A stretch of 36,149 nucleotides of DNA, from the NCBI RefSeq assembly GCF_025753815.1, contig NZ_JAOWRF010000317.1, positions 1 through 36,149 of the forward strand, in the 5' to 3' direction. The notes beneath the pieces are model-generated. The model made no database searches. It was not told the DNA's origin and was given only the letters and a program-made list of their open reading frames with translations. This document shows positions 9,701 through 16,994 of the stretch, in pieces. Source of the DNA: Plectonema radiosum NIES-515 (GTDB taxonomy: Bacteria > Cyanobacteriota > Cyanobacteriia > Cyanobacteriales > Nostocaceae). A program made the position numbers and the translations under genes. Every line of letters begins with the position of its first letter. Positions within the stretch are counted from its first letter, which is position 1.

Positions 9701-9962
9701 AGGAATTGGTGCCGGTGCTGAAGTTCGTCAACCGATGGGAGTTGCGATTTTGGGTGGTTTTACAACTTCCACTTTGCTGACTTTGGTGGTAGTGCCGGTC
9801 ATATTTACTTACATCGACTCTTTCCAAAGGTGGATTGTAGATACGACAAAATATGGTATAGGCAAGAAGAAACGACGCCGCAAGATGGTTGCTGTTGAAG
9901 AAGTGATGAGTTTGCCTCCTGCTAGGGAAGAACCGCCCTCTGAATACTCAATTCACAAATAA
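6798..9962 (+). CDS. RND family efflux pump, inner-membrane permease (AcrB/HAE1 type)
   Basis: The protein has 1054 residues, the normal length. The N-terminal helix starts with FNISAWAIKKPVPTIVIF. The proton-relay pair in helix 4 is present (D402 and D403 in NLVDDAVVEIEN). The matching lysine in helix 10 is seen in GVVTKNSILLVDYA. Two large periplasmic loops carry the porter and docking domains. A positively charged cytoplasmic linker with KQHQRKSSPSSKKRR lies in the middle and another basic cluster at the C-terminus. The protein should export drugs, lipids or other hydrophobic compounds by proton antiport with the adaptor encoded upstream. No TolC gene is in the window. Confidence 0.95.
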   Translation: MSFNISAWAIKKPVPTIVIFLILTIIGWFSFISLGIDTDPNIDVPTVSVSVSQPGAGPAELESQVTKKIEDAVAGLGNIDELRSTVTDGSSKTIITFILGTNSDRATNDVRNSISQIRQDLPQDINDPIVERVDFAGGPIVTYAVTSSKQTVEELSNLVDQTISRALLSVKGVGQVKRIGGVDREIRINLDPNRLQSLGITATQVNDQVRTFNINLPGGRAEVGGSEQSIRTLGSAKSVKDLTNYQVVLPNGGSVPLSSLGTVEDKFGDIRQAARLNNKPVVAFQVLRSTGSVTVTVEEGVKAALEELQKTLPKDVKVELIFTRATPVRDSYQSTIDELIQASLLAVIVILIFLKDWRATLITAVALPLSIIPTFFVQQALGYTLNNMTLLGLALAVGNLVDDAVVEIENMERHMAMGKTAWEASFDSSDEVGLAVIASSATIIAVFLPVAFMGGIPGQFFQPFGVTVAVSTIFSTFVARMVTPMMGAYLLKDKQHGKEDAKQHQRKSSPSSKKRRFQPYKSLLKWALRHRLITLAIAFAFFIASLMLIPGIPKGFVDDGDVGISTVSIELPPGSTLLDINKVATQGTNLIRQNPAVESVLATEQINSATLTVKLKPREERKVTQKEFEVQIRPLFQQIPGARISLQAEGPGDSGKELSIVLRSENPDALLEAANALEKQMRTVPGLVEVSSTASLVKPEILVIPDPQRAADLGVTVQSIARTASLATIGDNEANLAKYNLSDRQIPIRVQIDPKARTDINTIKNLQVPTQNNTLVPLIAVADIRFGSGPATVNRFDRARQVAVEANLQGISLGEGVNAVNKLPAFTNLPPGVTQQSSGSAKIMAEIFSRFGTALGLALMSIYAILVLLYNNFLYPIAIMMALPFCLGGALIALMVAQKPLGIYALIGIVLLMGVVTKNSILLVDYAIVNLQEGKKQREALLEAGLSRLRPILMTSLATIAGIIPLALGIGAGAEVRQPMGVAILGGFTTSTLLTLVVVPVIFTYIDSFQRWIVDTTKYGIGKKKRRRKMVAVEEVMSLPPAREEPPSEYSIHK

Positions 9963-9983
9963 TATAATATAATGTCCGCGCCC

Positions 9984-10008
9984 AGAGACGTAGCAGTGCT
10001 ACGTCTCT
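9984..10008. repeat. Palindromic repeat AGAGACGTAGC...GCTACGTCTCT
   Basis: A perfect 11-bp stem with a 3-nt loop lies 21 bp after the pump stop. It could act as a terminator-like structure, but identical outer stems recur elsewhere in the window, so it is first of all a member of the interspersed family. Confidence 0.8.
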
Positions 10009-10033
10009 ACAATAATATGTATGTTTTGCTCCC

Positions 10034-10084
10034 GTGAGGAATGCGCGTCCTCATTTTATTAAGATAAAGACGCGCATTCCTTAC
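10034..10084. repeat. Long hairpin with GGAATGCGCGTC arms
   Basis: The perfect arms GGAATGCGCGTC (10038-10049) and GACGCGCATTCC (10069-10080) extend to 16 bp with one mismatch, around a 19-nt AT-rich loop. It is 61 bp upstream of the tRNA gene. No T-run follows directly, so a terminator role is uncertain. Confidence 0.7.
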
Positions 10085-10144
10085 TACAAAAAGAGGATAT
10101 AATGTGGTATAATGCCTTTTAGTATTAATAAGGCTAAAGGATTT

Positions 10145-10216
10145 GCGGGTGTAATTCAGTGGTAGAATGTCACCCTCCCAAGGTGAATGTCGTGGGTTCA
10201 AGTCCCATCGCCCGCT
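10145..10216 (+). tRNA. tRNA-Gly (anticodon CCC)
   Basis: A 72-nt cloverleaf can be folded by hand. The acceptor stem is GCGGGTG with CGCCCGC (one G-U pair). The D arm contains AGTGGTA. The anticodon stem TCACC/GGTGA encloses the loop CTCCCAA, so the anticodon is CCC. The T arm is GTGGG-TTCAAGT-CCCAT. The discriminator base is T and CCA is not encoded, as usual in cyanobacteria. Confidence 0.95.
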
Positions 10217-10365
10217 TAAAGATAAGTCTCAAACAAAGGGAATTTGATGAAAAATTCGGTTCCCTGACCAAAAACAGAATTGCAACTCAACTGACCATTG
10301 TGGTTTCTTCGACAATTTGACGAGCGATCGCTATTCCTCTAATCCTTGGTTTGGTGGACAAAGCT
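10216..10365 (-). pseudogene. Remnant of a sensor histidine kinase 3' end
   Basis: Reading the minus strand from about 10363 gives STKPRIRGIAIARQIVEE, a damaged version of the kinase ATP-binding G2 region (usually TTKPxGxGTGLGLAI). A one-base frameshift near 10293 then leads into HNGQLSCNSVFGQGTEFFIK and a stop at 10216-10218. The second part is the normal end of a HisKA/HATPase_c protein. The core GTGLGL motif is lost and nothing further upstream can be recognised, so it is a dead fragment. It abuts the 3' end of the tRNA gene. Confidence 0.6.
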
Positions 10366-10469
10366 GGAGCAGCGGTATGGTGTTCTCCCCCCTACCCCCT
10401 TCCCAGAATGCCTCTTGTTCACCAGGGCTGCGTACAATAACTATCAAGACATTATGCAGGCAGAAGGTG

Positions 10470-11216
10470 ATGCGAGAAATGAAATTGGACTGGTTAAAAA
10501 TTGTGTTGGTAGAACCAGCGGGTCCAATGAATGTGGGATCTGTAGCACGGGTGATGAAAAATTTCGGGCTACATCATCTAGTATTAGTTAATCCTCAATG
10601 TGACTTCTTGGGGATGGAAGCGAAAAAAATGGCAGTTCATGCCGATGATGTTTTAGAATCTGCGGTATCGGTGCCGACTCTGCCAGAAGCATTGCAAGGA
10701 TGTGTCAGAGCGATCGCGACAACTGCTCGTGTGCGTGATTGGGAAAAGCCTTTAGAAAATCCCCGCGATGCATTACCCTGGTTATTGGAAGAAAAAGACA
10801 AATCAGCATTGATTTTCGGTCCAGAAGACCGGGGATTAAGTAATGAAGAATTAAACTACGCTCAGAAATTTATTCGCATTCCCACCGATTCTATTTATCC
10901 AGTGCTAAATTTGGCTGCGGCTGTGGGAATATGCTGTTATGAACTGGCAGAAAATGCCAAAGAAAGTAATAATCGAACTTCAAGCAAAACTGAACTCGCA
11001 CCTTTTGAAGTTGTGGAAATATACTATCAACAATTAGAATCGCTGTTGTTGCAAATTGGTTACATTTATCCACATACGGCAGCTAGTCGGATGGAAAAAT
11101 TTCGACAACTTTATAATCGTGCTGGACTGCAAATTAAGGAAGTCGCTATGTTGCAGGGAATTTTGCGGCAGGTAGAATGGGCTATGGGGGGAAAGAGCGA
11201 TCGCGAAAATTTGTAA
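10470..11216 (+). CDS. TrmH/SpoU-type RNA 2'-O-methyltransferase (TrmJ-like)
   Basis: The protein has 248 residues from ATG 10470; ATG 10479 is equally possible and fits the AAGGTGA at 10464-10470 better. The SPOUT fold motifs are visible: IVLVEPAGPMNVGSVARVMKN at the N-terminus, ALIFGPEDRGLSNEEL in motif 2 and IYPVLNLAAAVGICCYEL in motif 3, which together form the knot that binds AdoMet. The closest well-known relative is TrmJ, which methylates position 32 in the anticodon loop of tRNAs. A tRNA gene lies just upstream, but this is probably chance. The frame is open further upstream to 10317, but that sequence is the kinase remnant and not part of the gene. Confidence 0.88.
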   Translation: MREMKLDWLKIVLVEPAGPMNVGSVARVMKNFGLHHLVLVNPQCDFLGMEAKKMAVHADDVLESAVSVPTLPEALQGCVRAIATTARVRDWEKPLENPRDALPWLLEEKDKSALIFGPEDRGLSNEELNYAQKFIRIPTDSIYPVLNLAAAVGICCYELAENAKESNNRTSSKTELAPFEVVEIYYQQLESLLLQIGYIYPHTAASRMEKFRQLYNRAGLQIKEVAMLQGILRQVEWAMGGKSDRENL

Positions 11217-11362
11217 TTCATCGTTTACTATATACGGATCATCTCGCCAAAATCATGAATATGACTTAAACTAAAGGCAAAAATGCTACTTAGTATTAAG
11301 TTGTAATAAGTTTTGGGTCGGGATGCAAGAAACTTTTCCTTTGTGGGTCATAAGGAGTAGCA

Positions 11363-12922
11363 GTGTCAGAATCAAGTGACAAACTAATCGCTTTATCACG
11401 GCGTCAACCCAGCAACGGACGCCAAAATAAGCGTAAAGTGCAACCAGTATTACAAAATAAAGAGAAAAAGAGCAAACCGCGTTCGCGAAGCGTGTCCGAA
11501 GGACTCTCGCATCCCCAAAAAATTAGCACTACACTTACTCCTCCAGGTGCATCGAAGACACGACCTGGGTTAGTTATGCCATCTGCTGTCAAAGGAAGAA
11601 TACCACCTTTTAAACCCAGCGGTGGAAACTTAAAGCCGATGCGAAAGCAGGTAGTATCAAAAAGAATTTCGCGATCGCGCAAAACTAGGTTAAAGCCAAT
11701 GGCAAGATCGTTGTTATATGCAATGCGCTTGTTAATTATCGGAGTTGGTATTGGTGCGATCGTCGGTACAGTGCTATCAGTGTTAGATCCTGCGACTCGG
11801 ATTAACTCGGCTTCGGTGTCATCTAATACTGAAAATGTAGAGCAAAAGGCACAATCTACCCAGAATTCCCAAGTTGCTGGTGGTGGTTTATATTTATCTC
11901 AGGAAATCACCTCCTTAAAAAGTGCTGTGCAAAATTTAGCACTGGCAAGTCCAAATTTGACCCCAGGAGTTTTCTTGGTAGATTTGAATAATGGGGGTTA
12001 TGTAGATGTAAACGCTGGTGCAAGTTTCCCCGCAGCTAGCACAATTAAGGTGCCGATATTGGTTGCCTTTTTTCGGGATGTGGATGCAGGCAAAATTCGC
12101 TTAGATGAAATCCTAACCATGCAACAGGATATGGTTGCAGGTGGTTCGGGAAATATGCAATATAAACCTGTGGGAACTCAGTTCACGGTGCTGGAAGTTG
12201 TCACGAAAATGATTACAATTAGCGATAATACTGCCACAAATATGCTGATTGCCAAATTAGGTGGCATTGAAGCGTTAAATGAGCGTTTTCGCAGTTGGGG
12301 TTTGACAACCACCGTTATTCGTAACAAATTACCAGATTTAGAAGGTACAAACACCACCAGTCCCAAAGAATTGGGGAATTTGCTAGGGATGGTGAATCAA
12401 GGTAATTTAGTGAGTATGCAATCGCGCGATCGCCTGCTCGATATCATGCGTCATACTGAGAGAGACACATTATTACCCTCTGGTTTGGGAGCCGGCGCAA
12501 CCGTTGCTCACAAAACCGGCGATATTGGTACAATGTTAGCGGATGCTGGCTTAGTTTATATGCCAAATGGCAAGCGTTACATCGCCACTGTCATGATACA
12601 ACGTCCAAATAACGATTCTCGCGCCGAAAAACTCATTAGCGGCATTTCTCGTATTACTTACCAACAATTCAGCCAAAATGGTACACCCAACCTGACAGGA
12701 AGCACTCCACCCGTAAGCAATTATCAACCCCCAGTCATGACACCTCAAACCAACCCAATGGGAAGCACTCCACCCCTAAGCGGTTATCAACCCCCAGTCA
12801 TGACACCTTTACCTAACAATACAGGAAGTTATCCACCCCCATACATGAATTATTCACCCAATAATATGGGAACCAATTATCAATACCCTATAACTAATCC
12901 TCAATACTATCCTCAAAGATAA
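11363..12922 (+). CDS. Membrane-anchored class A beta-lactamase-like serine hydrolase
   Basis: The protein has 519 residues and a GTG start, supported by AAGGAG at 11352-11357. A basic, disordered N-terminal part of about 115 residues is followed by one membrane helix (about 121-141) and then a beta-lactamase/transpeptidase-like domain: S226-T-I-K229, S287-D-N and K384-T-G. The usual class A omega-loop motif ExxLN is absent; the segment reads LPDLEGTNTTSPKEL. This makes a cell-wall peptidase or PBP-like role as likely as antibiotic hydrolysis. The C-terminus is a Pro/Tyr/Asn-rich tail with imperfect repeats containing GYQPPVMTP. Residues 38-50 are encoded by an interspersed DNA repeat. Confidence 0.88.
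   Translation: MSESSDKLIALSRRQPSNGRQNKRKVQPVLQNKEKKSKPRSRSVSEGLSHPQKISTTLTPPGASKTRPGLVMPSAVKGRIPPFKPSGGNLKPMRKQVVSKRISRSRKTRLKPMARSLLYAMRLLIIGVGIGAIVGTVLSVLDPATRINSASVSSNTENVEQKAQSTQNSQVAGGGLYLSQEITSLKSAVQNLALASPNLTPGVFLVDLNNGGYVDVNAGASFPAASTIKVPILVAFFRDVDAGKIRLDEILTMQQDMVAGGSGNMQYKPVGTQFTVLEVVTKMITISDNTATNMLIAKLGGIEALNERFRSWGLTTTVIRNKLPDLEGTNTTSPKELGNLLGMVNQGNLVSMQSRDRLLDIMRHTERDTLLPSGLGAGATVAHKTGDIGTMLADAGLVYMPNGKRYIATVMIQRPNNDSRAEKLISGISRITYQQFSQNGTPNLTGSTPPVSNYQPPVMTPQTNPMGSTPPLSGYQPPVMTPLPNNTGSYPPPYMNYSPNNMGTNYQYPITNPQYYPQR
11479..11510. repeat. Interspersed repeat inside the coding sequence of the serine hydrolase
   Basis: The stretch contains TTCGCGAAGCGTGTCCGAAGG and a GTCC-GAA-GGAC hairpin. 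It is typical of short intergenic repeats of Nostocales, but here it is in frame and adds a Ser/Arg-rich segment to the disordered N-terminus. Confidence 0.6.
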
Positions 12923-12937
12923 ATATTATATTAATTT

Positions 12938-12968
12938 TTATTTCGTAGTGAGCACTTCAGTGCTCAAA
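12938..12968. repeat. Short hairpin repeat: TTTATTTCGTAGT leader plus GAGCACT-TC-AGTGCTC
   Basis: A 7-bp perfect stem with a TC loop lies just after the hydrolase stop and before the convergent dprA stop. A second copy with the same leader and loop but a different, still perfectly paired stem is at 24266-24295. Confidence 0.7.
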
Positions 12969-12977
12969 ATATGCATA

Positions 12978-14096
12978 CTAACATCGTTGATACCGCATTC
13001 CCGGTAACTGCGAAACCAAACCCATAAGTTCCAACTGCAATAAAGCACTAGAAACTGAACCAGCATTCATCCCTGTTTGTTGGATAATAAAATCAAAAGG
13101 CAAAGACTCCGAAGAAATAGTCTCCATAACTTGTTGCAGTTCTGGTGGTAATTGAAGCTGCACCAACTCCTGCGGTATTGGTAAAGCTTCAATTACATCA
13201 AGTTGTGGTATTGCCCCCAACATTTTTAACAGTTCATCAAGTTCTCTGAGAATCGGCGTTGCTCCATGATAAAGTAACTTTAAACAACCTTGGGATGGCT
13301 GGTCATCAAGTCTACCAGGTAGTGCATAAACATCTCGTCCAAATTCATTTGCGTATTGCGCTGTAATTAAAGCACCAGACTTTATCGGTGCTTCCATCAC
13401 CAAAACAGCACGAGTCAACCCGGCAATTATTCGATTACGACGAGGAAAATGAGTGCGATCGGGTGGTGTTTTCGCGGTGTATTCACTCAGTACTAACCCA
13501 GATGTCAAAATCTGCTTGTACAAATCGCGATTTTTCTGTGGATAGATGACATCTACACCCGTACCCAAAACGGCTATTGTGCGTCCACCAGCTTTCATCG
13601 TAGCTAAATGACATTCAGTGTCAATTCCCTCTGCCATTCCCGAAACGACTGTAAAGTTATTTTTTGCCAAAGCTGTGCTAATTTGACGAGTCCAACGTAT
13701 ACCATATTCTGTAGGTTTGCGCGTCCCGACAATCGAAACCAGCGGTTTTTGTCCGAGATTTTCTGACAAGTCCACTTCACCACGATAATATAATACAGGC
13801 GGTGCACTAGGTGTTTCTAGCAGCAAGCGGGGATAATCTACATCAGCTGGTGTCCAAAAATGAGGATTTTCCTCCTGGTGCTCGATCAGTAGTTGTTCGG
13901 GGTGCAAACGCGATCGCTCCTTTACCACTTTTTCCAACGTCTGCAAACCAAAACCCTCTACTTCACCCAATTCAGCCCGATGTGCTTTCCAAGCCGCAGC
14001 CAACGTGCCAAAATGCTGTTGTAACCGTTGCATTAAGACTGGACCAATCCCCGAAATTTGCGACCAAGCTAGCCAATATGCACGCTCTTCTACCAC
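12978..14096 (-). CDS. dprA: DNA-processing protein DprA (Smf)
   Basis: The protein has 372 residues, normal for the family. An N-terminal helix-hairpin-helix-like part (ISGIGPVLMQRLQQHFG) precedes the Rossmann fold with SIVGTRKPTEYG, VVSGMAEGID, AVLGTGVDVIYP and the FPRRNRIIAGL motif. A C-terminal winged-helix domain follows (about 305-372). DprA protects incoming single-stranded DNA in natural transformation and loads RecA on it. It is present in most cyanobacteria. No other competence gene is adjacent. Confidence 0.95.
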   Translation of the reverse strand: MVEERAYWLAWSQISGIGPVLMQRLQQHFGTLAAAWKAHRAELGEVEGFGLQTLEKVVKERSRLHPEQLLIEHQEENPHFWTPADVDYPRLLLETPSAPPVLYYRGEVDLSENLGQKPLVSIVGTRKPTEYGIRWTRQISTALAKNNFTVVSGMAEGIDTECHLATMKAGGRTIAVLGTGVDVIYPQKNRDLYKQILTSGLVLSEYTAKTPPDRTHFPRRNRIIAGLTRAVLVMEAPIKSGALITAQYANEFGRDVYALPGRLDDQPSQGCLKLLYHGATPILRELDELLKMLGAIPQLDVIEALPIPQELVQLQLPPELQQVMETISSESLPFDFIIQQTGMNAGSVSSALLQLELMGLVSQLPGMRYQRC

Positions 14097-14279
14097 TTTC
14101 CCATCCTCACTCTTACTGCTTGATTATTCCCAAATTAGGTTTGTCTATTTATGTTGATGAATGGGAAAATGGAGACTGGGGACTGGGAAATAGGGAATGG
14201 AAAGAAGGTGAATAAAAATAATTAACAATGCCCATTGCCCAATACCCTCCTTTGTCCAACTATCAACCAACAATTATCA

Positions 14280-15419
14280 ATGATTAACTATTTATATCGT
14301 CTTCTGTTATGCATATCCGGCTGCTTAATATTTTTAATTTTTCATAGTTTTATCGGTTCGTCTCCTAGTTTGGCAGCTGAAAAAATTGTTTTCAGATATG
14401 GAATATTCGCTCAATCGCTTCCTGTAGCAGATATACGGAAGTATGCGGAAACCAAAAAAGTTTCCTCTGATTTGCAATCTTTTCTCGGTTATTTGAAACC
14501 TAAGCAGCAACAAAAGTTTCAAGAAGCACTTCAGGTAAAAAAATCTCTAGATATTGTGGCTTTAAATAAGCTGGTAGATTCAGAAATTGGTAAACTATTT
14601 TTATTTGGTGCTTCTCGTGCGATCGCTCGACGCGATCGAGCAGGTGTACCAGCACTCCGCTCTGCTTTGCTTCTCGGTGCAAAATCATCAGAAGGTTTAA
14701 GTATACTCAGCTTTCTCGAATCTTATCCCAGTAATAAATTAGTTATTGATGTACCAGCTACTTTAGACTTAGTTAGCAAATCAAAGTCATTTTTTACTTC
14801 TGATGATCCAACACCAAAAGATAATTTGAGTTCTTCTCTTTTCTGGCAACTAGAACTACAATATCAAGTATACGCAAGCGAAGGTAAGCAATTTTCAGGC
14901 TGTTTGTTTGGCGATTCTATTTCCGCTCAAATTGGAGATACACTTGGTGAGGGTAATTTTAATTTTGGAATTAATGGTTTGAGTTCAATCTCATTAGTTC
15001 AACAACTGCAACGTTTAATTCCTACCAAGGTGAAATGCGAAAAAACCATCATTGCTGTTGGGGGAAATGATGCTTGGTATCAACTTAGTGATGAAGATTT
15101 TCGCAAAAAGTTGCTTGAAGCGATCGCACTTGTGAGAACATCCGGAACTAAACAGATTTTTCTCATTCCCGCTTTTTACTCAACTGTCGCAGCTAGTAAA
15201 GATCCAAGTTTAGCAGCCCCACTCCCTAAAGTCGAACAAATCAACGCTGTGATTAATCAAGTGGCAGCTTCAGAAAATGTCCCAGTTGTCGCTGAAGGTA
15301 TAGCACCGTTGTATGAAAATAATGTTTTGAAAGATAATTTTACAACTGATGGCGATCATTTGAATGCAGAAGGACTCAAGATTTATCGACAAGCATTATT
15401 GAATATTTTAGGGAAATAG
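14280..15419 (+). CDS. Secreted DUF1400-like / SGNH hydrolase two-domain protein
   Basis: The protein has 379 residues from ATG 14280; an upstream TTG at 14235 would add 15 residues without benefit. A signal peptide (hydrophobic 7-25, cleavage near SLAAEK) is followed by a DUF1400-like domain (KIVFRYGIFAQSLPVADIRKYA), which in cyanobacteria usually precedes an alpha/beta hydrolase. Here the C-terminal half is instead an SGNH/GDSL-type hydrolase: G211-D-S213 in block I, FGING around 229-233 in block II, GGND with N263 in block III, and D357-G-D-H360 in block V. All catalytic residues are present. It probably acts on an ester in the periplasm or envelope; the substrate is unknown. Confidence 0.82.
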   Translation: MINYLYRLLLCISGCLIFLIFHSFIGSSPSLAAEKIVFRYGIFAQSLPVADIRKYAETKKVSSDLQSFLGYLKPKQQQKFQEALQVKKSLDIVALNKLVDSEIGKLFLFGASRAIARRDRAGVPALRSALLLGAKSSEGLSILSFLESYPSNKLVIDVPATLDLVSKSKSFFTSDDPTPKDNLSSSLFWQLELQYQVYASEGKQFSGCLFGDSISAQIGDTLGEGNFNFGINGLSSISLVQQLQRLIPTKVKCEKTIIAVGGNDAWYQLSDEDFRKKLLEAIALVRTSGTKQIFLIPAFYSTVAASKDPSLAAPLPKVEQINAVINQVAASENVPVVAEGIAPLYENNVLKDNFTTDGDHLNAEGLKIYRQALLNILGK

Positions 15420-15420
15420 T

Positions 15421-15565
15421 CGTCAAGACGTTCCGTCGTCAAGACGTTCCATCGTCAAGACGTTCCACCGTAGAGACGTTCCATCGTCAAGACGTTCCAC
15501 CGTAGAGACGTTCCGTGGTAGAGACGTTCCAGTGGTAGAGACGTTCCAGTGGTAGAGACGTTCCA
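15421..15565. repeat. Tandem repeat, nine units of 16-17 bp
   Basis: Units of the type CGTCAAGACGTTCCAT or GGTAGAGACGTTCCAGT start at 15421, 15437, 15453, 15469, 15485, 15501, 15517, 15534 and 15551. The first is two bases after the stop of the SGNH gene. Each unit equals one arm of the GTAGAGACGTTCC palindrome found elsewhere in the window, repeated head to tail without the other arm. Confidence 0.9.
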
Positions 15566-15657
15566 ATACGGTTCGGTTAAGAATATTTGTGAACCCAAAA
15601 CCCTTGTAGAGACGTTGCACATGCTTCGTCTCTACATACGTTAACCCAACCGTATTG
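15564..15657. mobile_element. MITE-like element with 17-bp inverted ends
   Basis: The left end CAATACGGTTCGGTTAA (15564-15580) and the right end TTAACCCAACCGTATTG (15641-15657) are inverted repeats with one mismatch. Between them lies a GTAGAGACG...CGTCTCTAC hairpin (15606-15635). The total length of 94 bp and lack of coding capacity fit a miniature element. No transposase that would move it is in the window. Confidence 0.6.
15606..15635. repeat. GTAGAGACG palindromic repeat (core TTGCACATGCTT)
   Basis: A 9-bp perfect outer stem surrounds a loosely paired core. It lies inside the MITE-like element. Confidence 0.75.
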
Positions 15658-15685
15658 AGAGACGTTCCACATGCTTCGTCTCTAC
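15658..15685. repeat. GTAGAGACG palindromic repeat, second adjacent copy
   Basis: AGAGACGTTCCACATGCTT is followed by CGTCTCTAC, directly after the right end of the MITE-like element. The following bases CAATATGTGTGATT are shared with the copy at 32095, so the conserved unit is longer than the hairpin. Confidence 0.75.
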
Positions 15686-15736
15686 AATATGTGTGATTAG
15701 CATAATATTATATCATATTACGCTAATTAATCTTAT

Positions 15737-16867
15737 TCAAACTTTGATAAACCAGCGTTGACGGTACATCCCGTAAGCTACACCTAACCAAAGTAACACC
15801 GTGACAATGGCAAATAATAGCGAACCATTGAACGCACCTGCCCAAGGTACGAAAAGATTATTGTAAATCCAATCGAAGGTGTTAGGAGCTTTTTCACCGC
15901 TGCCGATGTTGGTTTTTACCAAGATTTTAATTAATAATACAGAAGCCACGAAAATAGCGATCGCATTTAAACCCATCACTTCAAACGCTTTACTCCAACG
16001 TCGTATCCGTCGCACTTCAATAAGTTCATAACAACCTGCTAGCAATATTAATGCCCAACCACTCGTAAAAACTACATAAGAACTCGTCCACAACTTCTTA
16101 TTAATCGGGAATGTCAAACCCCACACCCAACCGATAATTAAGCAACCGATACCAAATAATACTAAACCTATACTTGTGCGTGATTTGACTGGCTGATTGC
16201 GTATCCACTCACCTGTGAAGTAGCCAGCAAAAACGCTGACGATAGCGGGAATTGTACTAAAAAGCCCTTCAGGATCTCCCATGAAGTTAAAGCCATCACC
16301 TTTATACAGATGTGAAGAGGGAATAATCAATCGATCAACAAAAGCCCCAAAATTACCTTCTCGTGTCAGTACTCCCGCACCAAAAGCGGGAACAGCCACA
16401 TACATCATCACCAACCAGTAACCGATAAGCAACACCCCTGCAAGTATCCATAATCCTTTACGCGGTATATTTAAGACTGCCAACGACGCAAATAAATAAG
16501 CAAGGCTGATGCGTTGTAATACTCCCATGATGCGGATACTACCCAAATCGAAAGTTCCAACACCCTTATTCCAAAATACATTCAGCAGCAATCCCAAAGC
16601 AAAAAGAATGGCAGCGCGGCGCAAAATACGCCAATATACAGTTGATGTGGGTTTGTTCTCTCCGGTATACTTGGATAGCGAAAAAGTCATCGCTACACCG
16701 ACAATAAATAGAAAGAAGGGAAATACTAAATCAGTTGGGGTGCAACCGTGCCAATCAGCATGAAGTAAAGGTGGATAAACATTCGGTTCGGCGATGCTTG
16801 CCATATTCACAAGAATCATACCAGCAATCGTAATGCCGCGAAAAACATCAAGAGAGGTGAGACGCAT
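15737..16867 (-). CDS. HGSNAT-like multi-pass acyltransferase (DUF5009-type)
   Basis: The protein has 376 residues from ATG 16867 (a GTG two codons upstream is possible) and about ten membrane helices. The opening RLTSLDVFRGITIAGMILVN and the LLHADWHGCTPTDLVFPFFLF block are the hallmark of the family related to eukaryotic heparan-alpha-glucosaminide N-acetyltransferase; the His in ADWHG is the conserved residue linked to acetyl transfer in that family. Bacterial members are thought to acetylate sugars of envelope polysaccharides across the membrane. The exact substrate is not known. It is a monocistronic unit flanked by repeats on both sides. Confidence 0.88.
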   Translation of the reverse strand: MRLTSLDVFRGITIAGMILVNMASIAEPNVYPPLLHADWHGCTPTDLVFPFFLFIVGVAMTFSLSKYTGENKPTSTVYWRILRRAAILFALGLLLNVFWNKGVGTFDLGSIRIMGVLQRISLAYLFASLAVLNIPRKGLWILAGVLLIGYWLVMMYVAVPAFGAGVLTREGNFGAFVDRLIIPSSHLYKGDGFNFMGDPEGLFSTIPAIVSVFAGYFTGEWIRNQPVKSRTSIGLVLFGIGCLIIGWVWGLTFPINKKLWTSSYVVFTSGWALILLAGCYELIEVRRIRRWSKAFEVMGLNAIAIFVASVLLIKILVKTNIGSGEKAPNTFDWIYNNLFVPWAGAFNGSLLFAIVTVLLWLGVAYGMYRQRWFIKV

Positions 16868-16994
16868 AAGCACAATTATGTGGTGTGAAATTTACATTAC
16901 TCTCCTCAATGCAGACGAGCAAGAAAAATTTTTAGACCGATACAGAAGTTAAAATTTTGTGAAGTATAGGATTCAGATCGCCGAAAACTTTTAG

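Noticed and set aside
9984-10084. Attenuator or riboswitch for the tRNA
   Set aside because: The hairpins belong to interspersed repeat families or lack a T-run, and nothing ties them to tRNA expression.
10317-10469. N-terminal extension of the TrmJ-like methyltransferase
   Set aside because: The sequence is the antisense of a kinase remnant, whereas the SPOUT domain begins directly after ATG 10470/10479.
13811-14215. Plus-strand open frame of 134 codons
   Set aside because: It is antisense to the start of dprA and shows no family features; dprA is well supported.
15421-15690. Possible CRISPR array
   Set aside because: The repeats are 16-17 bp and directly adjacent without spacers, and no cas gene is near.
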